NCBI RefSeq assembly: GCF_932526225.1
Contig: NC_064046.1
Location: forward strand, 930,001-994,000
Direction: 5' to 3'
DNA length: 64,000 nt
DNA from: Nematostella vectensis
Taxonomy: Eukaryota > Cnidaria > Anthozoa > Actiniaria > Edwardsiidae
Position numbers and translations under genes: made by a program. Below, one piece after another: positions 37,201 to 49,200 of this stretch; position 1 is the first letter of the stretch, and each line of letters opens with the position of its first letter. A model generated the notes under the pieces. That model did not search any database, was not told the DNA's origin, and saw only the letters and a program-made list of their open reading frames with translations.

Positions 37201-40200
37201 ACGTCCTTCCACTTCGCCAGCCGTGCCTCTCTATCGGCCTTCTGCCCGATAATAAATTGTTCATATCGGTTAGTTTCGTCAGAAATTAAACCAATAAGTT
37301 CATCCGAAAACATCAGCTTTTGCATCTTCTGATACCGTTTTCTTCAACCGTTGTTGCCCGGTGAAGTCCTCAAGGTCGAAATGCGTGAGTTGCTCCGACC
37401 AATTTTCAACACTATCTTCGTCGCTCTCGTCTTCGCTTTCTTCCTCAGAAGAACTGCTTTCTTCCTCAGAAGAAAGTTCAAAACCCTGAAACTCATTTTT
37501 AGAATTGTTTACATCATCATTCTCGTCAGGATTAACACCAAAAATCGCTCTAAATTCGCTCGCATCGATCGCTAAAGATTCCGCCATGTTTGCAGTACAG
37601 GGGTGACTGATAAGTTTTTGGTCGGCGCTCACGCACTTCATACAATGATAAATTATGCGCAGTTGGTGGGATTTGATTGGCTAATGTCGTAAGAACAATA
37701 GTCCACGTGTTTCCTGCAGCATGAATTCCCTAGGGAGGAGAGGAACGATTGTTTTGAGTTGTATGCAAATTGGCCGCTTTTGGCCGCTCCAGGAAAAACG
37801 TCACACTTCCGTTTGGCCGCTTTTGGCCGTTTTGGTAGTGAAAGGGTTAAAGACAATAAAATCTATTAGAATCCGCACTATTTATCAGGCCATTTGCTCT
37901 AAATTATCAGCCACACCCTCAGAGAAACTTCCAGTAGACACTCTGCTTCTACAATTTCGAAATATTTTTCGTGTTTTCTGTTAAAATTATCAGAGATTGT
38001 TAGGTAATCGACCGAAAGTAAACTGGTGACAATGGGCCTTTGAGTTGGGCAGTTCTCCAAAACACTTGAAACCCTCATAGCTTCCTTAACCGGTAATTTA
38101 AAGTGCCCGTAGCATCAAACTCTTTATTTCCGGGCTTATACCAATATATCAGTAGTTTAGGACTTGAAAACAAACTATTCCAAGTTTTATTGCCATATGA
38201 CAGCTTTTCATGGGGTTTTGCCAGCTTTTAAATGTAAATAATATCGTACTCTCGAGCGAAAAGTGACCCCACTTTTTGAAAGCCCCAGGTGTTCCTCAAA
38301 GGTTCAGGAATCCTGAAGGGCAAATTTTCTATTATTTTAGGGCCTTGTTTTACCCTGTTACCAGAGCAATATCATTATTTTTCTTATTCAATATAATCAT
38401 CTGTATAATTATAAATAAAGTATTTCTGAGATAGGTGTCAAACTGTGTGTTTCTAAGGAAAAATGTGCTTACGAAAAAATTGACAATGGCATATTTTTAA
38501 ACATTAGTTTTTGTTAGATTTTGAGTTAACAAAAGCAGGGACGCAGTTCTAATCGGATTGAATCATTATGAGGCCTCAAAATAATTTATTAAAGTTGGGG
38601 TATCAACTATCGTATGATCAAAGAAAAGCCTGAAAATTCTAAATCTTTTAAGTTTTATATTACCATTTCTTAACTGTAATCAACTGCTAACATTAATCTA
38701 TCTAATATGAAATTTAGAGTTCCTATGTTCAACGCTATAAAAAATGACCCCCTTCCAAAAATGTGCAATCTGTTTTGTCCTTATCGAATCAAATTCTTTT
38801 ATTGCTAGAGGAAAAATTTCTCAATAGAATCTTTCTATAGTTATTTGAGAAAAAGCTTATTTACAATTTAATACTGTGTCAAAATAGTAAATTCGTTGAA
38901 TCATTCTAAGATCTCTAATTTTTCAAACGAGTTCTGTCTTTTAACGAATTTTCAAGGCGATGCTTCGATTACAACAGGTACCAGATAAATACCTTATTTT
39001 ATTTAAGTGAAGTTTCCCATATGCCTTGATGGCCCAACGGGTACCACACCTGAATTCAATTACCTCGATCTGCAGTTTGAGTCTTTTTCTTTCACAACGA
39101 AGGGTTGTTCGAATAATTGCTAGCATCCCCCAAAAAACGTTTATATAGAAAATGTCTATCACATTTTAGCTTGATGCAAGCATCCCCTGTTCTCACTGTG
39201 CATGGGCTCGTTTTTTTGGGTCAACTTGTGAAAAGAAAGAGCTGTTTTTAAACGCTTGTATCTTTGCCCGTGGTCAATTTTCGAGATTTTTTCTGATGTC
39301 ATATGAAAACTCTTTACCTATTCGTTATCTCAGGATAAGTAAAAATTAAAAACAAGTTACTGGAATTTGATGCTAGGGGCACTTTAATTAATAGGTAAGT
39401 ATGGTAGAAATATTAAAATAAGGCTCTTGCTCTGTAGTAAATCCAGAGAAAACTTGTTTTTTTTTTTACATGGATAGTATTCTGGTTTGTTTAGATTGCA
39501 GATCTTGCCAATGAAGACACCCCCCAACTGTTTGCCGCATGTGGGCGGGGTTCGCGGTCCTCTCTCAGAGTACTAAGGCATGGCTTGGAGGTTAGTTTAG
39601 AGTCAATAAGCATGCTTTTAGGTTTTGCAAGTTTAAAGTGCGCCAGACACTTTAAAAAAAGAGTTTTATTTGAACTAATAAAATAAAATAACTTCCACCC
39701 CCTTTTTATCAATCCACATCGCCTACATACTCTGAAAGTTAATGAAACCCCTGATGACAATACTGTTTTGTTTTTGTTTTGAATATTGACATCTCTTAGC
39801 ATTTTTTTTTTTTTAAATACAAATTCCCCTGTACATTTGATACTTTATAAATATGTGGAATTGAGCTGTTGTAATTTTAGGATGAATTGAAATCCACCTT
39901 CATTGTGTTTTTGTATTCTCAAAATAGTTGCATATCAACTTTTTTGTGTTCAGGTATCTGAGATGGCGGTGTCTGAACTGCCAGGTAACCCTAATGCTGT
40001 CTGGACGGTCAAGCACACCACAGCAGGTAATAAATAACAATGACAACAACAATCATAGTAATATAAATCTATTGAGCCCATTGCAACAAAACATAAATTA
40101 CACTGATTCACATGTTCAGCAACATTACATTGATGCTTAACAGTTACAAAATTATTAATTCTCTGGGTGTTAAAAAAAAACAGAAACTTTAAAATACAGA

Positions 40201-43200
40201 GCAGCGCACTCTTTCCTCTTGCTTAGAGGGACAATATCGGTCAAGTGTGTCTAGGTGGAGGCAGGAAAATTATTTTTTAAAAATGTTGTTTTTTATTGAC
40301 TTCATGTATGCATAGAGAAATACCTCTATCTCAAAATTCCATGTTAATTATCCAAATACCCTATTGATTTAGAAATAGTTACAGCCCATTGATTTGTTAC
40401 TGGCTGGTTATAAATGGTACATACTTCTGGTTTATTTCAGACGAGTTTGATGCATACATTGTGGTGTCCTTCATTAACGCCACCCTTGTGCTCTCTATCG
40501 GTGAGACTGTCGAAGAAGTGACAGACAGTGGATTTCTAGGGACCACACCTACACTGTCATGTTCACAGCTCGGAGAAGAAGCCCTTGTGCAGGTATGTGG
40601 CATAGTAATGACACAAAGAGTGTGACACGCAGAGTGTGACACAAAGAGTGTCACACAAAGAGTTTGACACTAAGGAAGGGCTTCTGGAATTACGAGCTTG
40701 TGCGGAAGCGCGTAATTTGGCTTTCTCCGTGTAATCCACAAATTTTCACGTAATCCCGCGTAATTTGGCTAAATTTTAAAAGACAAAACATTTAAGTGCA
40801 CAGCTGATGCGTTCTTTTAGGGTTCTTACCTCTATTTCTCGTAAAAAAGAGATATATTCTTCGTAAGAGAGCGATATTTGGAACTGAATTTTGAAAACAA
40901 ATAAAATGACTAGGCGTTCTTTGCTAAACCGCGAATGCCTAGGACTAATGATAAAATACTTTTTTTAATTGGCTGGTGGCTAGAAGCCAATGAAAACTTG
41001 CCTAAGATATCTTCGCGCAAAAAATTAACCTTTTCAAGTTATTTCGTGCTTTTACGCCGAGATTGGGCGTAACAGTTGATATTCCGTGTGATATTTAGCG
41101 CGTAATTTAGTAAAGAATCCCACAAAATTTTGATTTTTAAAGAAAAATGTATTGCAAAATCCTGCGTAATTTAGCGCGTAATGATTGATTTTCCCCTTAA
41201 TTTAGCAAAGAATCCCACGTAATTTTTAGTTTTTTTTCTGCGTAATTCCAGAAGCCCTGCTAAGAGGGTCACACAAAGAGTGTGACGCTAAGAGTGTTGC
41301 TGTGAATGTTATAGTACTGTGGTTATAGTACTGGTCGATATAGTTCTGGATAAAATTGTCCCCATTCCTTACTTTTCCATCAGTGCAGACAATGTAAAAA
41401 TGGTAAAGGAAGCATCCCATTCACAGTGTTTATCCCTTAGAAGTGTTATGATTATAGTACAACTTGTGTGTACCTTCATAGATATACCCCGATGGTATCC
41501 GACACATCCGTGCAGACAAGCGTGTGAATGAATGGAAAGCCCCAGGCAAAAAGACCATTGTCAAGTCTGCTGTCAATGAGCGACAGGTCGTCATTGCTCT
41601 CACAGGTGGTGAGGTGGTTTACTTTGAGATGGACTCTTCAGGCCAGCTCAATGAGTATACAGAGCGCAAGGAGATGTCTGCCGATGTGCAGTGTATGGCC
41701 CTAGGTACCATCTTGCATGGGGAGTTACGGTCACGCTTCCTGGCCATTGGTCTTAGTGACAACACCGTCAGGATTATATCACTCGATCCACAGGTATGTC
41801 ATAAATTGCATCCAGGGTGAAACGAGTTTGAGCATCAAAAACATGACATACTTTTGAAGTCCTGTTTTCACCAGCATAAGAGAGCAGTTATTTAGCTTTT
41901 TTTAGGGGGGGTGTTGCAAATTTTTGAATATGTATTTGGGGAGGGATTTAGTGGATTTTAATTGTTTAATTGTGTGAATGCTGCACTTTTAGGGCTGCCT
42001 GACATAAATGACTTTTAACCTTTTCTAGTTCTCCTTTGATTTCTATCATTGTTTGGTGTTTGACTGTATGAATCCTAATGTTTCAGGACTGCCTGACATC
42101 TCCAGCTCCCTGCTGATCTCTATCAGTGTTTGACGGTGTTTGATTGTGTGAATGCTAATGTTTCAGGACTGTCTGACATCTCCAGCTCCCTGCTGATCTC
42201 TATCAGTGTTTGACGGTGTTTGACTGTATGAATCCTAATATTTCAGGACTGCCTGACATCTCCAGCTCCCTGCTGATCTCTATCAGTGTTTGACTGTATG
42301 AACCCTAATGTTTCAGGACTGTCTGACATCTCCAGCTCCCTGCTGATCTCTATCAGTGTTTGACTGTATGAATCCTAATGTTTCAGGACTGCCTGACATC
42401 TCCAGCTCCCTGCTGATCTCTATCAGTGTTTGACGGTGTTTGACTGTATGAACCCTAATGTTTCAGGACTGTCTGACATCTCCAGCCCCCTGTTGATATC
42501 TATCAGTGTTTGACTGTATGAACCCTAATGTTTCAGGACTGCCTGACATCTCCAGCTCCCTGCTGATCTCTATCAGTGTTTGACTGTATGAACCCTAATG
42601 TTTCAGGACTGTCTGACATCTCCAGCTCCCTGCTGATCTCTATCAGTGTTTGACTGTATGAATCCTAATGTTTCAGGACTGCCTGACATCTCCAGCTCCC
42701 TGCTGATCTCTATCAGTGTTTGACGGTGTTTGACTGTATGAACCCTAATGTTTCAGGACTGTCTGACATCTCCAGCCCCCTGTTGATATCTATCAGTGTT
42801 TGACTGTATGAACCCTAATGTTTCAGGACTGTCTGACGCCACTGAGTATGCAGGCTCTCCCGGCCATGCCTGAGTCTCTTTGTATTGTGGAGATGGGTGG
42901 CAAAGAGGGCGCAGAGTCAGAGGGGGGCAGCATGGGGGGACTGTTCCTCAACATCGGCCTCTCTGTAAGTTACAAACCGAGTAAAGTTCTCCTTGGAACT
43001 GTAATTAGATTATGGCAGGTCAAGTATTATATTTCTCCTTTCACTTCCTGCTTTCTTCATAAAATGGAAAGGATTATTCATGATTCATGATATTCATTTA
43101 AGATGTGTGTTCAGTTGAATATCACTTGCTTTTACCTCCAAGGGAAATTAATAAAGTCAGAGTTCTTAAAGAGCACAAATTGACAGAAAACAAAAGAAAA

Positions 43201-46200
43201 GGAAACCAAAATCACTTCCAGGGGGATCAGCTAATTATCAGTATTTGATTTGTGTCTTATTTGTGTCTCACGAAGTAGTCATTGGCTGGGCTACAATGTT
43301 CTAACATCAAAGTGCTATACCTAACCAGTTGTTCAATGATAAAATCTTTGAATGGTTTTTGTAGAATGGTGTGTTGCTGAGAACTGTCCTGGACACGGTC
43401 ACAGGAGATTTGTCTGACACTAGAACCAGGTGAGGTGGCTGGTGGTATTAGGTAGCAAACTTGTCAGGTGGTGGGGACTTGTCATGCTTGGAGATGCAGT
43501 GGTCTTTGAGCCATAGGAGGGGACATGGGAGGGAGGGATAGCTCAGGCCCCCATTGCCATACATTTCACATATTTGTGCTGTGTGACTCTCCCTTTCCTT
43601 AATGGTACAGGGTTGTATTTGTTATGGCTTATATTATTTTGTGCTTTTTGGGAAGGGGGGTTAATAGATAGAGAGAGGCCTAATTGAGGGTTTAAAATAT
43701 TGCGGCTTAGATGAGCTTTTAAAATGAATGTCCTTAAAATGCCAGTTCTTTTGTCTACAGTGCTGACTGATGAATATCTTTTTCATAACAGATACCTTGG
43801 TTCCAAAGCAGTGAAATTGTTCAAGGTCAAAATGCATGGATCTGATGCTGTAAGAACACCTTTGCTTTTGTTCTTTGATATCCATATACTGCTTTATCAT
43901 GCTAGAATTGCATATAAGTGCTTGCTATTTGTTAGTGTTAAATAGTTATGGTGATTTAAAACATGGCAATTTTATAGCAATAGTTTTCGGTTGAAGGCGG
44001 GTATTCGTACCAAAGCACCTGGGGTGGGTGGGTGGTGGTGGTGGTGGGTGGGGGGGGGGGGGGGGTGGGTGTTAGGTGGATAGATAATCTGGAAGGGAGG
44101 AAAATGTTGAACATAAATGATGGCGTGGAATGGCAAGATGGGGATGACAAAAACGAGTATGTAGAGTTACAAAATGGAAAGGTGGGATATTTCTTAGAGC
44201 TCTTCGAAATGTAAAGCAACCTTACGTGTATTCTAGCACAAGGTTTATTATCAGGAGGTAAGACCAGGTACTAGTCAAATGCGAAGAGGAGAAATAGCAA
44301 TATCTTCCACACATTAGCTGTAACATGATACTCCAACGATGACTTTCTTGCGTACAACAGCCCCACCCTACTATTGCCCCCACCACCTCCCCCACTGCTA
44401 ATCACTCTGTTTTGTCTGTGTTTAGGTACTGGCCATGTCTAGTCGTTCCTGGCTAAGTTACACCCATCAGAGTCGCGTCCACCTCACGCCTCTCTCGTAC
44501 GAGACCCTGGAGTATGCCTCTGGGTTCTCCTCTGAGCAATGCCCCGAAGGCATTGTCGCGATCGCTGGGAACACCCTAAGGTAGGTGGATCTAGGGGTGG
44601 GCTTCCAGCCCATTGTTTTTCAGATATCCTGCTTACAAGTGAAAAAATACAAAGAAATCTGCCAAGAACAATGAATCTAGCCCAAGACAAGCTATAAAGA
44701 CAATAACACAAAGAAGTCTTAAAGCCGCATTGTCACCAGTTTACTTCTGGTCGATTACGTAACAATCTCCGATGATTTTTAATGAAAAACACGAAAAATA
44801 TTTCAAAATATTGAAAGCAGTGTGTCTATTGGAAGTTTCTTCGAGGATGTGATTGATAATTTATAGCGGATGGCCTGTTAAATATCTCGGGTTATAATAG
44901 ATTCTTTTGTCTTTTAACGGTTGAGGTTTCGGTAGGACCTCCGGAAGTAAACTGGTGATAATGCGGCTTTAATGAATGTATTTTTTTTGTCTTCTAGGAT
45001 TTTGGCACTGGAGAAACTTGGTGCTGTGTTTAACCAAGTCGCTACACCTCTCAAGTATACCCCACGAAAGTTTGTCATCCACAGTCCTACAAATACTCTG
45101 GTTGTCATAGAAACAGACCACAACACATACACAGATGCTGCACGTGAGGAGAGAAAGCAACAAATGGCAGAGGTAGGGGGGTAGAATGACACGCCCACTG
45201 GGGGGTTGTTTGGCAGAGGTAGGATGACGCCTGAAAGGGGGGGGGGATTGCTTGGCCATTTAGCAGGCCATTTTCGCTCAGAGTTCCCCAAGCTCAGAGT
45301 AATCAAAGTTTTTCCATTTGAGCCGACCATTACAGTCTTTTTCACATCCCCTCCCCCCTTGCACATGCATTTTCGGAAAGCCAAAATTGTGATCATTTTT
45401 CAGGAAATGGTTGAGATGGCTAGTGAGGAAGAAAAGGAGCTTGCGGCTCAAGCGGCCGCAGAGTTTCTGAGTGAAGAGTTGTCTGAGCAGCAGTTTGGCT
45501 CGCCTAAAGCTGGCACAGGCATGTGGGCGTCGGTCATCCGCGTCTTGGACCCTATTAAGGTTGGTACATAAAAGGGGGATAAAGGTTGTGATACTGGTAG
45601 AGGTAGGTGGCAGGGGTGAGGGCGGGAGGGTAATTGTGGGGATAATGCTACGGTGAGTGGAGTTGGACTATAAGGAGTGTAAGGGATAGTGATGCAGTTG
45701 TTCTTACCATGCAATATAGGGTGAATGGGAAGATTAAGGAGGAGATAGTGGGTAGGGAGGTATAGACCGGTTGGTACATAGGGCATAGCAGAGGGGAGCG
45801 GAGCAGTTCAGCTCCAATACTTGTATTGACAACTATTTCTTTTTGGAATCTGTCAATGTTTTTTTAAGAACAATTTTTGGGTGTTAAGATACGATGCCAA
45901 TTTGGGAGTGATACAATATTTTTAGCATGATACAATACTTTTGTTCTGGCTTACCACCCATTTTAAGGGATGCTGTTGTGATTCCAGAAAAGTCTCATTC
46001 CCCCTGGGGAGGGGGGTGGGGAGATCATTTCAGGAATCATACAAAAGCCAGCAAGGGCAGGAGGAACGGAGGTTTTTACAAAATTCTTTCTAAATAAATT
46101 GGCTGAAATGCGCCTTATTTAGCAAACACCTTGTCAAGTTACAATACGAAACCTGAGCAGCTACAATGTGGCACTCCACCTCACTTTGTGCGCCACACCA

Positions 46201-49200
46201 ATTTTGTGACGTGACTTGAACGGGATCTTGTACACACCCTGCTCTTCGCTTTTGCCAGTCGTTTGATTATCAACCATTTTGGCACAATACACTTGCAGTT
46301 TTTTTTTTTCAATCTCTACTTTCCTTGTGAATGATGCAATGAAGGCCGTCACAACCATTTTTTAGCTTTCAATGCAATCTTCTGTGTACTCCTTGGTTTT
46401 TTCTTGTGTTATAAGCTGGAAACCACTGATTGTAGAGATGTGTAGTCTACATGTATAACATGTGTTATAAGCTGGAAACCACTGATTGTAGAGATGTGTA
46501 GTCTACATGTATTACATGTGTTATAAGCTGGAAACCACTGATTGTAGAGATGTGTAGTCTACATGTATTACGTGTGTCATAAGCTGGAAACCACTGATTG
46601 TAGAGATGTGTAGTCTACATGTATTACATGTGTTATAAGCTGGAAACCACTGATTGTAGAGATGTGTAGTCTACATGTATTACGTGTGTTATAAGCTGGA
46701 AACCACTGATTGTAGAGATGTGTAGTCTACATGTATTACGTGTGTCATAAGCTGGAAACCACTGATTGTAGAGATGTGTAGTCTACATGTATTACATGTG
46801 TTATAAGCTGGAAACCACTGATTGTAGAGATGTGTAGTCTACATGTATTACGTGTGTTATAACCTGGAAACAACACTGATTGTAGAGATGTGTAGTCTAC
46901 ATGTATTACGTGTGTTATAAGCTGGAAACCACTGATTGTAGAGATGTGTAGTCTACATGTATTACGTGTGTTATAAGCTGGAAACCACTGATTGTAGAGA
47001 TGTGTATTTCCAGGGAGAGACGCATGACGTTGTCCAGCTTGACCAGAATGAGGCAGCATTCAGGTAAACACCTTGTCATAGTTTTACTCCTTTCGGACTC
47101 CTTTCTGATAGCTGTGACGGGCGTGAGCCTGTTCTATTATACTCCAAGTAGCAGACTCTTTAAAAGTACTGTAATGATTGGAACCAGGAGGTTCTTCAAA
47201 TAGTTTACATTATCTTCATCAGGAGGTGTTTATCTAGTGTTTCAGGCCCTTAGTGAGGGGCGGGGGGAGGGGCTCAAGTGCACACGAGTGGTTAAAGTTC
47301 TACAAATGTGTGGTTAAGGTTCTTTATGTGTCTTTTTTTTTTCCTATAATGTGTGCTCATGCTGAATTAATGGTTGAGACTCTTTGTGTTTGTTTTCCTA
47401 TATTGTTTGCGTTCGGGGATTCTTTTTTTCCTATATAGTGTTTGCGTGTTCTCATAACAAATTAGTGGTTGAGATTTCATTTATCTGTTCTCCCTTAGTG
47501 TGTGCGTATGCTCATAACAAATCAGTGGTTGAGATGTGTCTCTTTTCCTTTAGTGTTTGTGTGTGCTCATAACAAATCAGTGGTTGAGATGTGTCTCTTT
47601 TCCTTTAGTGTTTGTGTGTGCTCATAACAAATCAGTGGTTGAGATGTGTTTCTTTTCCTTTAGTGTTTGTGTGTGCTCATAACAAATGAGTGGTTGAGAT
47701 GTGTCTCTTTTCCTTTAGTGTTTGTGTGTGCTCATAACAAATGAGTGGTTGAGATGTGTCTCTTTTCCTTTAGTGTTCGTGTGTGCTCATAACAAATGAG
47801 TGGTTGAGATTCCATGTATCTGTTCTTTCTTAGTGTTTGTGTGTGCTCCCAATAAATGAGTGGTTGAGATGTGTCTCTTTTCCTTTAGTGTTTGTGTGTG
47901 CTCATAACAAATGAGTGGTTGAGATGTGTCTCTTTTCCTTTAGTGTTTGTGTGTGCTCATAACAAATGAGTGGTTGAGATTCCATGTATCTGTTCTCTCT
48001 TAGTGTTTGTGTGTGCTCCCAACAAATGAGTGGTTGAGATGTGTCTCTTTTCTTTTAGTGTCTGCGTATGCTCATAACAAATCAGTGGTTGAGATGTGTC
48101 TCTTTTTCTTTAGTGTTTTTGTGTGCTCATAAGAAATCAGTGGTTCAGATGTGTCTCTTTTTCTTTAGTGTTTGTGTGTGCTCATAACAAATCAGTGGTT
48201 CAGATGTGTCTCTTTTTCTTTAGTGTTTGTGTGTGCTCATAACAAATGAGTGGTTGAGATGTGTCTCTTTTCTTTTAGTGTCTGCGTATGCTCATAACAA
48301 ATCAGTGGTTCAGATGTGTCTCTTTTTCTTTAGTGTTTGTGTGTGCTCATAACAAATGAGTGGTTCAGATGTGTCTCTTTTTCTTTAGTGTTTGTGTGTG
48401 CTCATAACAAATGAGTGGTTCAGATGTGTCTCTTTTTCTTTAGTGTTTGTGTGTGCTCATAACAAATGAGTGGTTGAGATGTGTCTCTTTTCTTTTAGTG
48501 TCTGCGTATGCTCATAACAAATCAGTGGTTCAGATGTGTCTCTTTTTCTTTAGTGTTTGTGTGTGCTCATAACAAATGAGTGGTTCAGATGTGTCTCTTT
48601 TTCTTTAGTGTTTGTGTGTGCTCATAACAAATGAGTGGTTGAGATGTGTCTCTTTTCTTTTAGTGTCTGCGTGTGCTCATAACAAATCAGTGGTTGAGGT
48701 GTGTCTCTTTTTCTTTAGTGTTTTTGTGTGCTCATAAGAAATCAGTGGTTCAGATGTGTCTCTTTTTCTTTAGTGTTTGTGTGTGCTCATAACAAATGAG
48801 TGGTTGAGATGTGTCTCTTTTCTTTTAGTGTCTGCGTATGCTCATAACAAATCAGTGGTTCAGATGTGTCTCTTTTTCTTTAGTGTTTGTGTGTGCTCAT
48901 AACAAATGAGTGGTTCAGATGTGTCTCTTTTTCTTTAGTGTTTGTGTGTGCTCATAACAAATGAGTGGTTGAGATGTGTCTCTTTTCTTTTAGTGTCTGC
49001 GTGTGCTCATAACAAATCAGTGGTTGAGGTGTGTCTCTTTTTCTTTAGTGTTTTTGTGTGCTCATAAGAAATCAGTGGTTCAGATGTGTCTCTTTTTCTT
49101 TAGTGTTTGTGTGTGCTCATAACAAATGAGTGGTTCAGATGTGTCTCTTTTTCTTTAGTGTTTGTGTGTGCTCATAACAAATGAGTGGTTCAGATGTATC

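Larger units (their letters stand above)
36352..38046. mobile_element. MITE family A copy 2, split by a piggyBac element
   Basis: Left part 36352-36402 (TTAAAGCCGCATTGTCACTA...) and right part 37851-38046 (...GTAAACTGGTGACAATGGGC) together match the copy at 6447-6682. The 1.4-kb piggyBac element sits between them. Confidence 0.82.
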
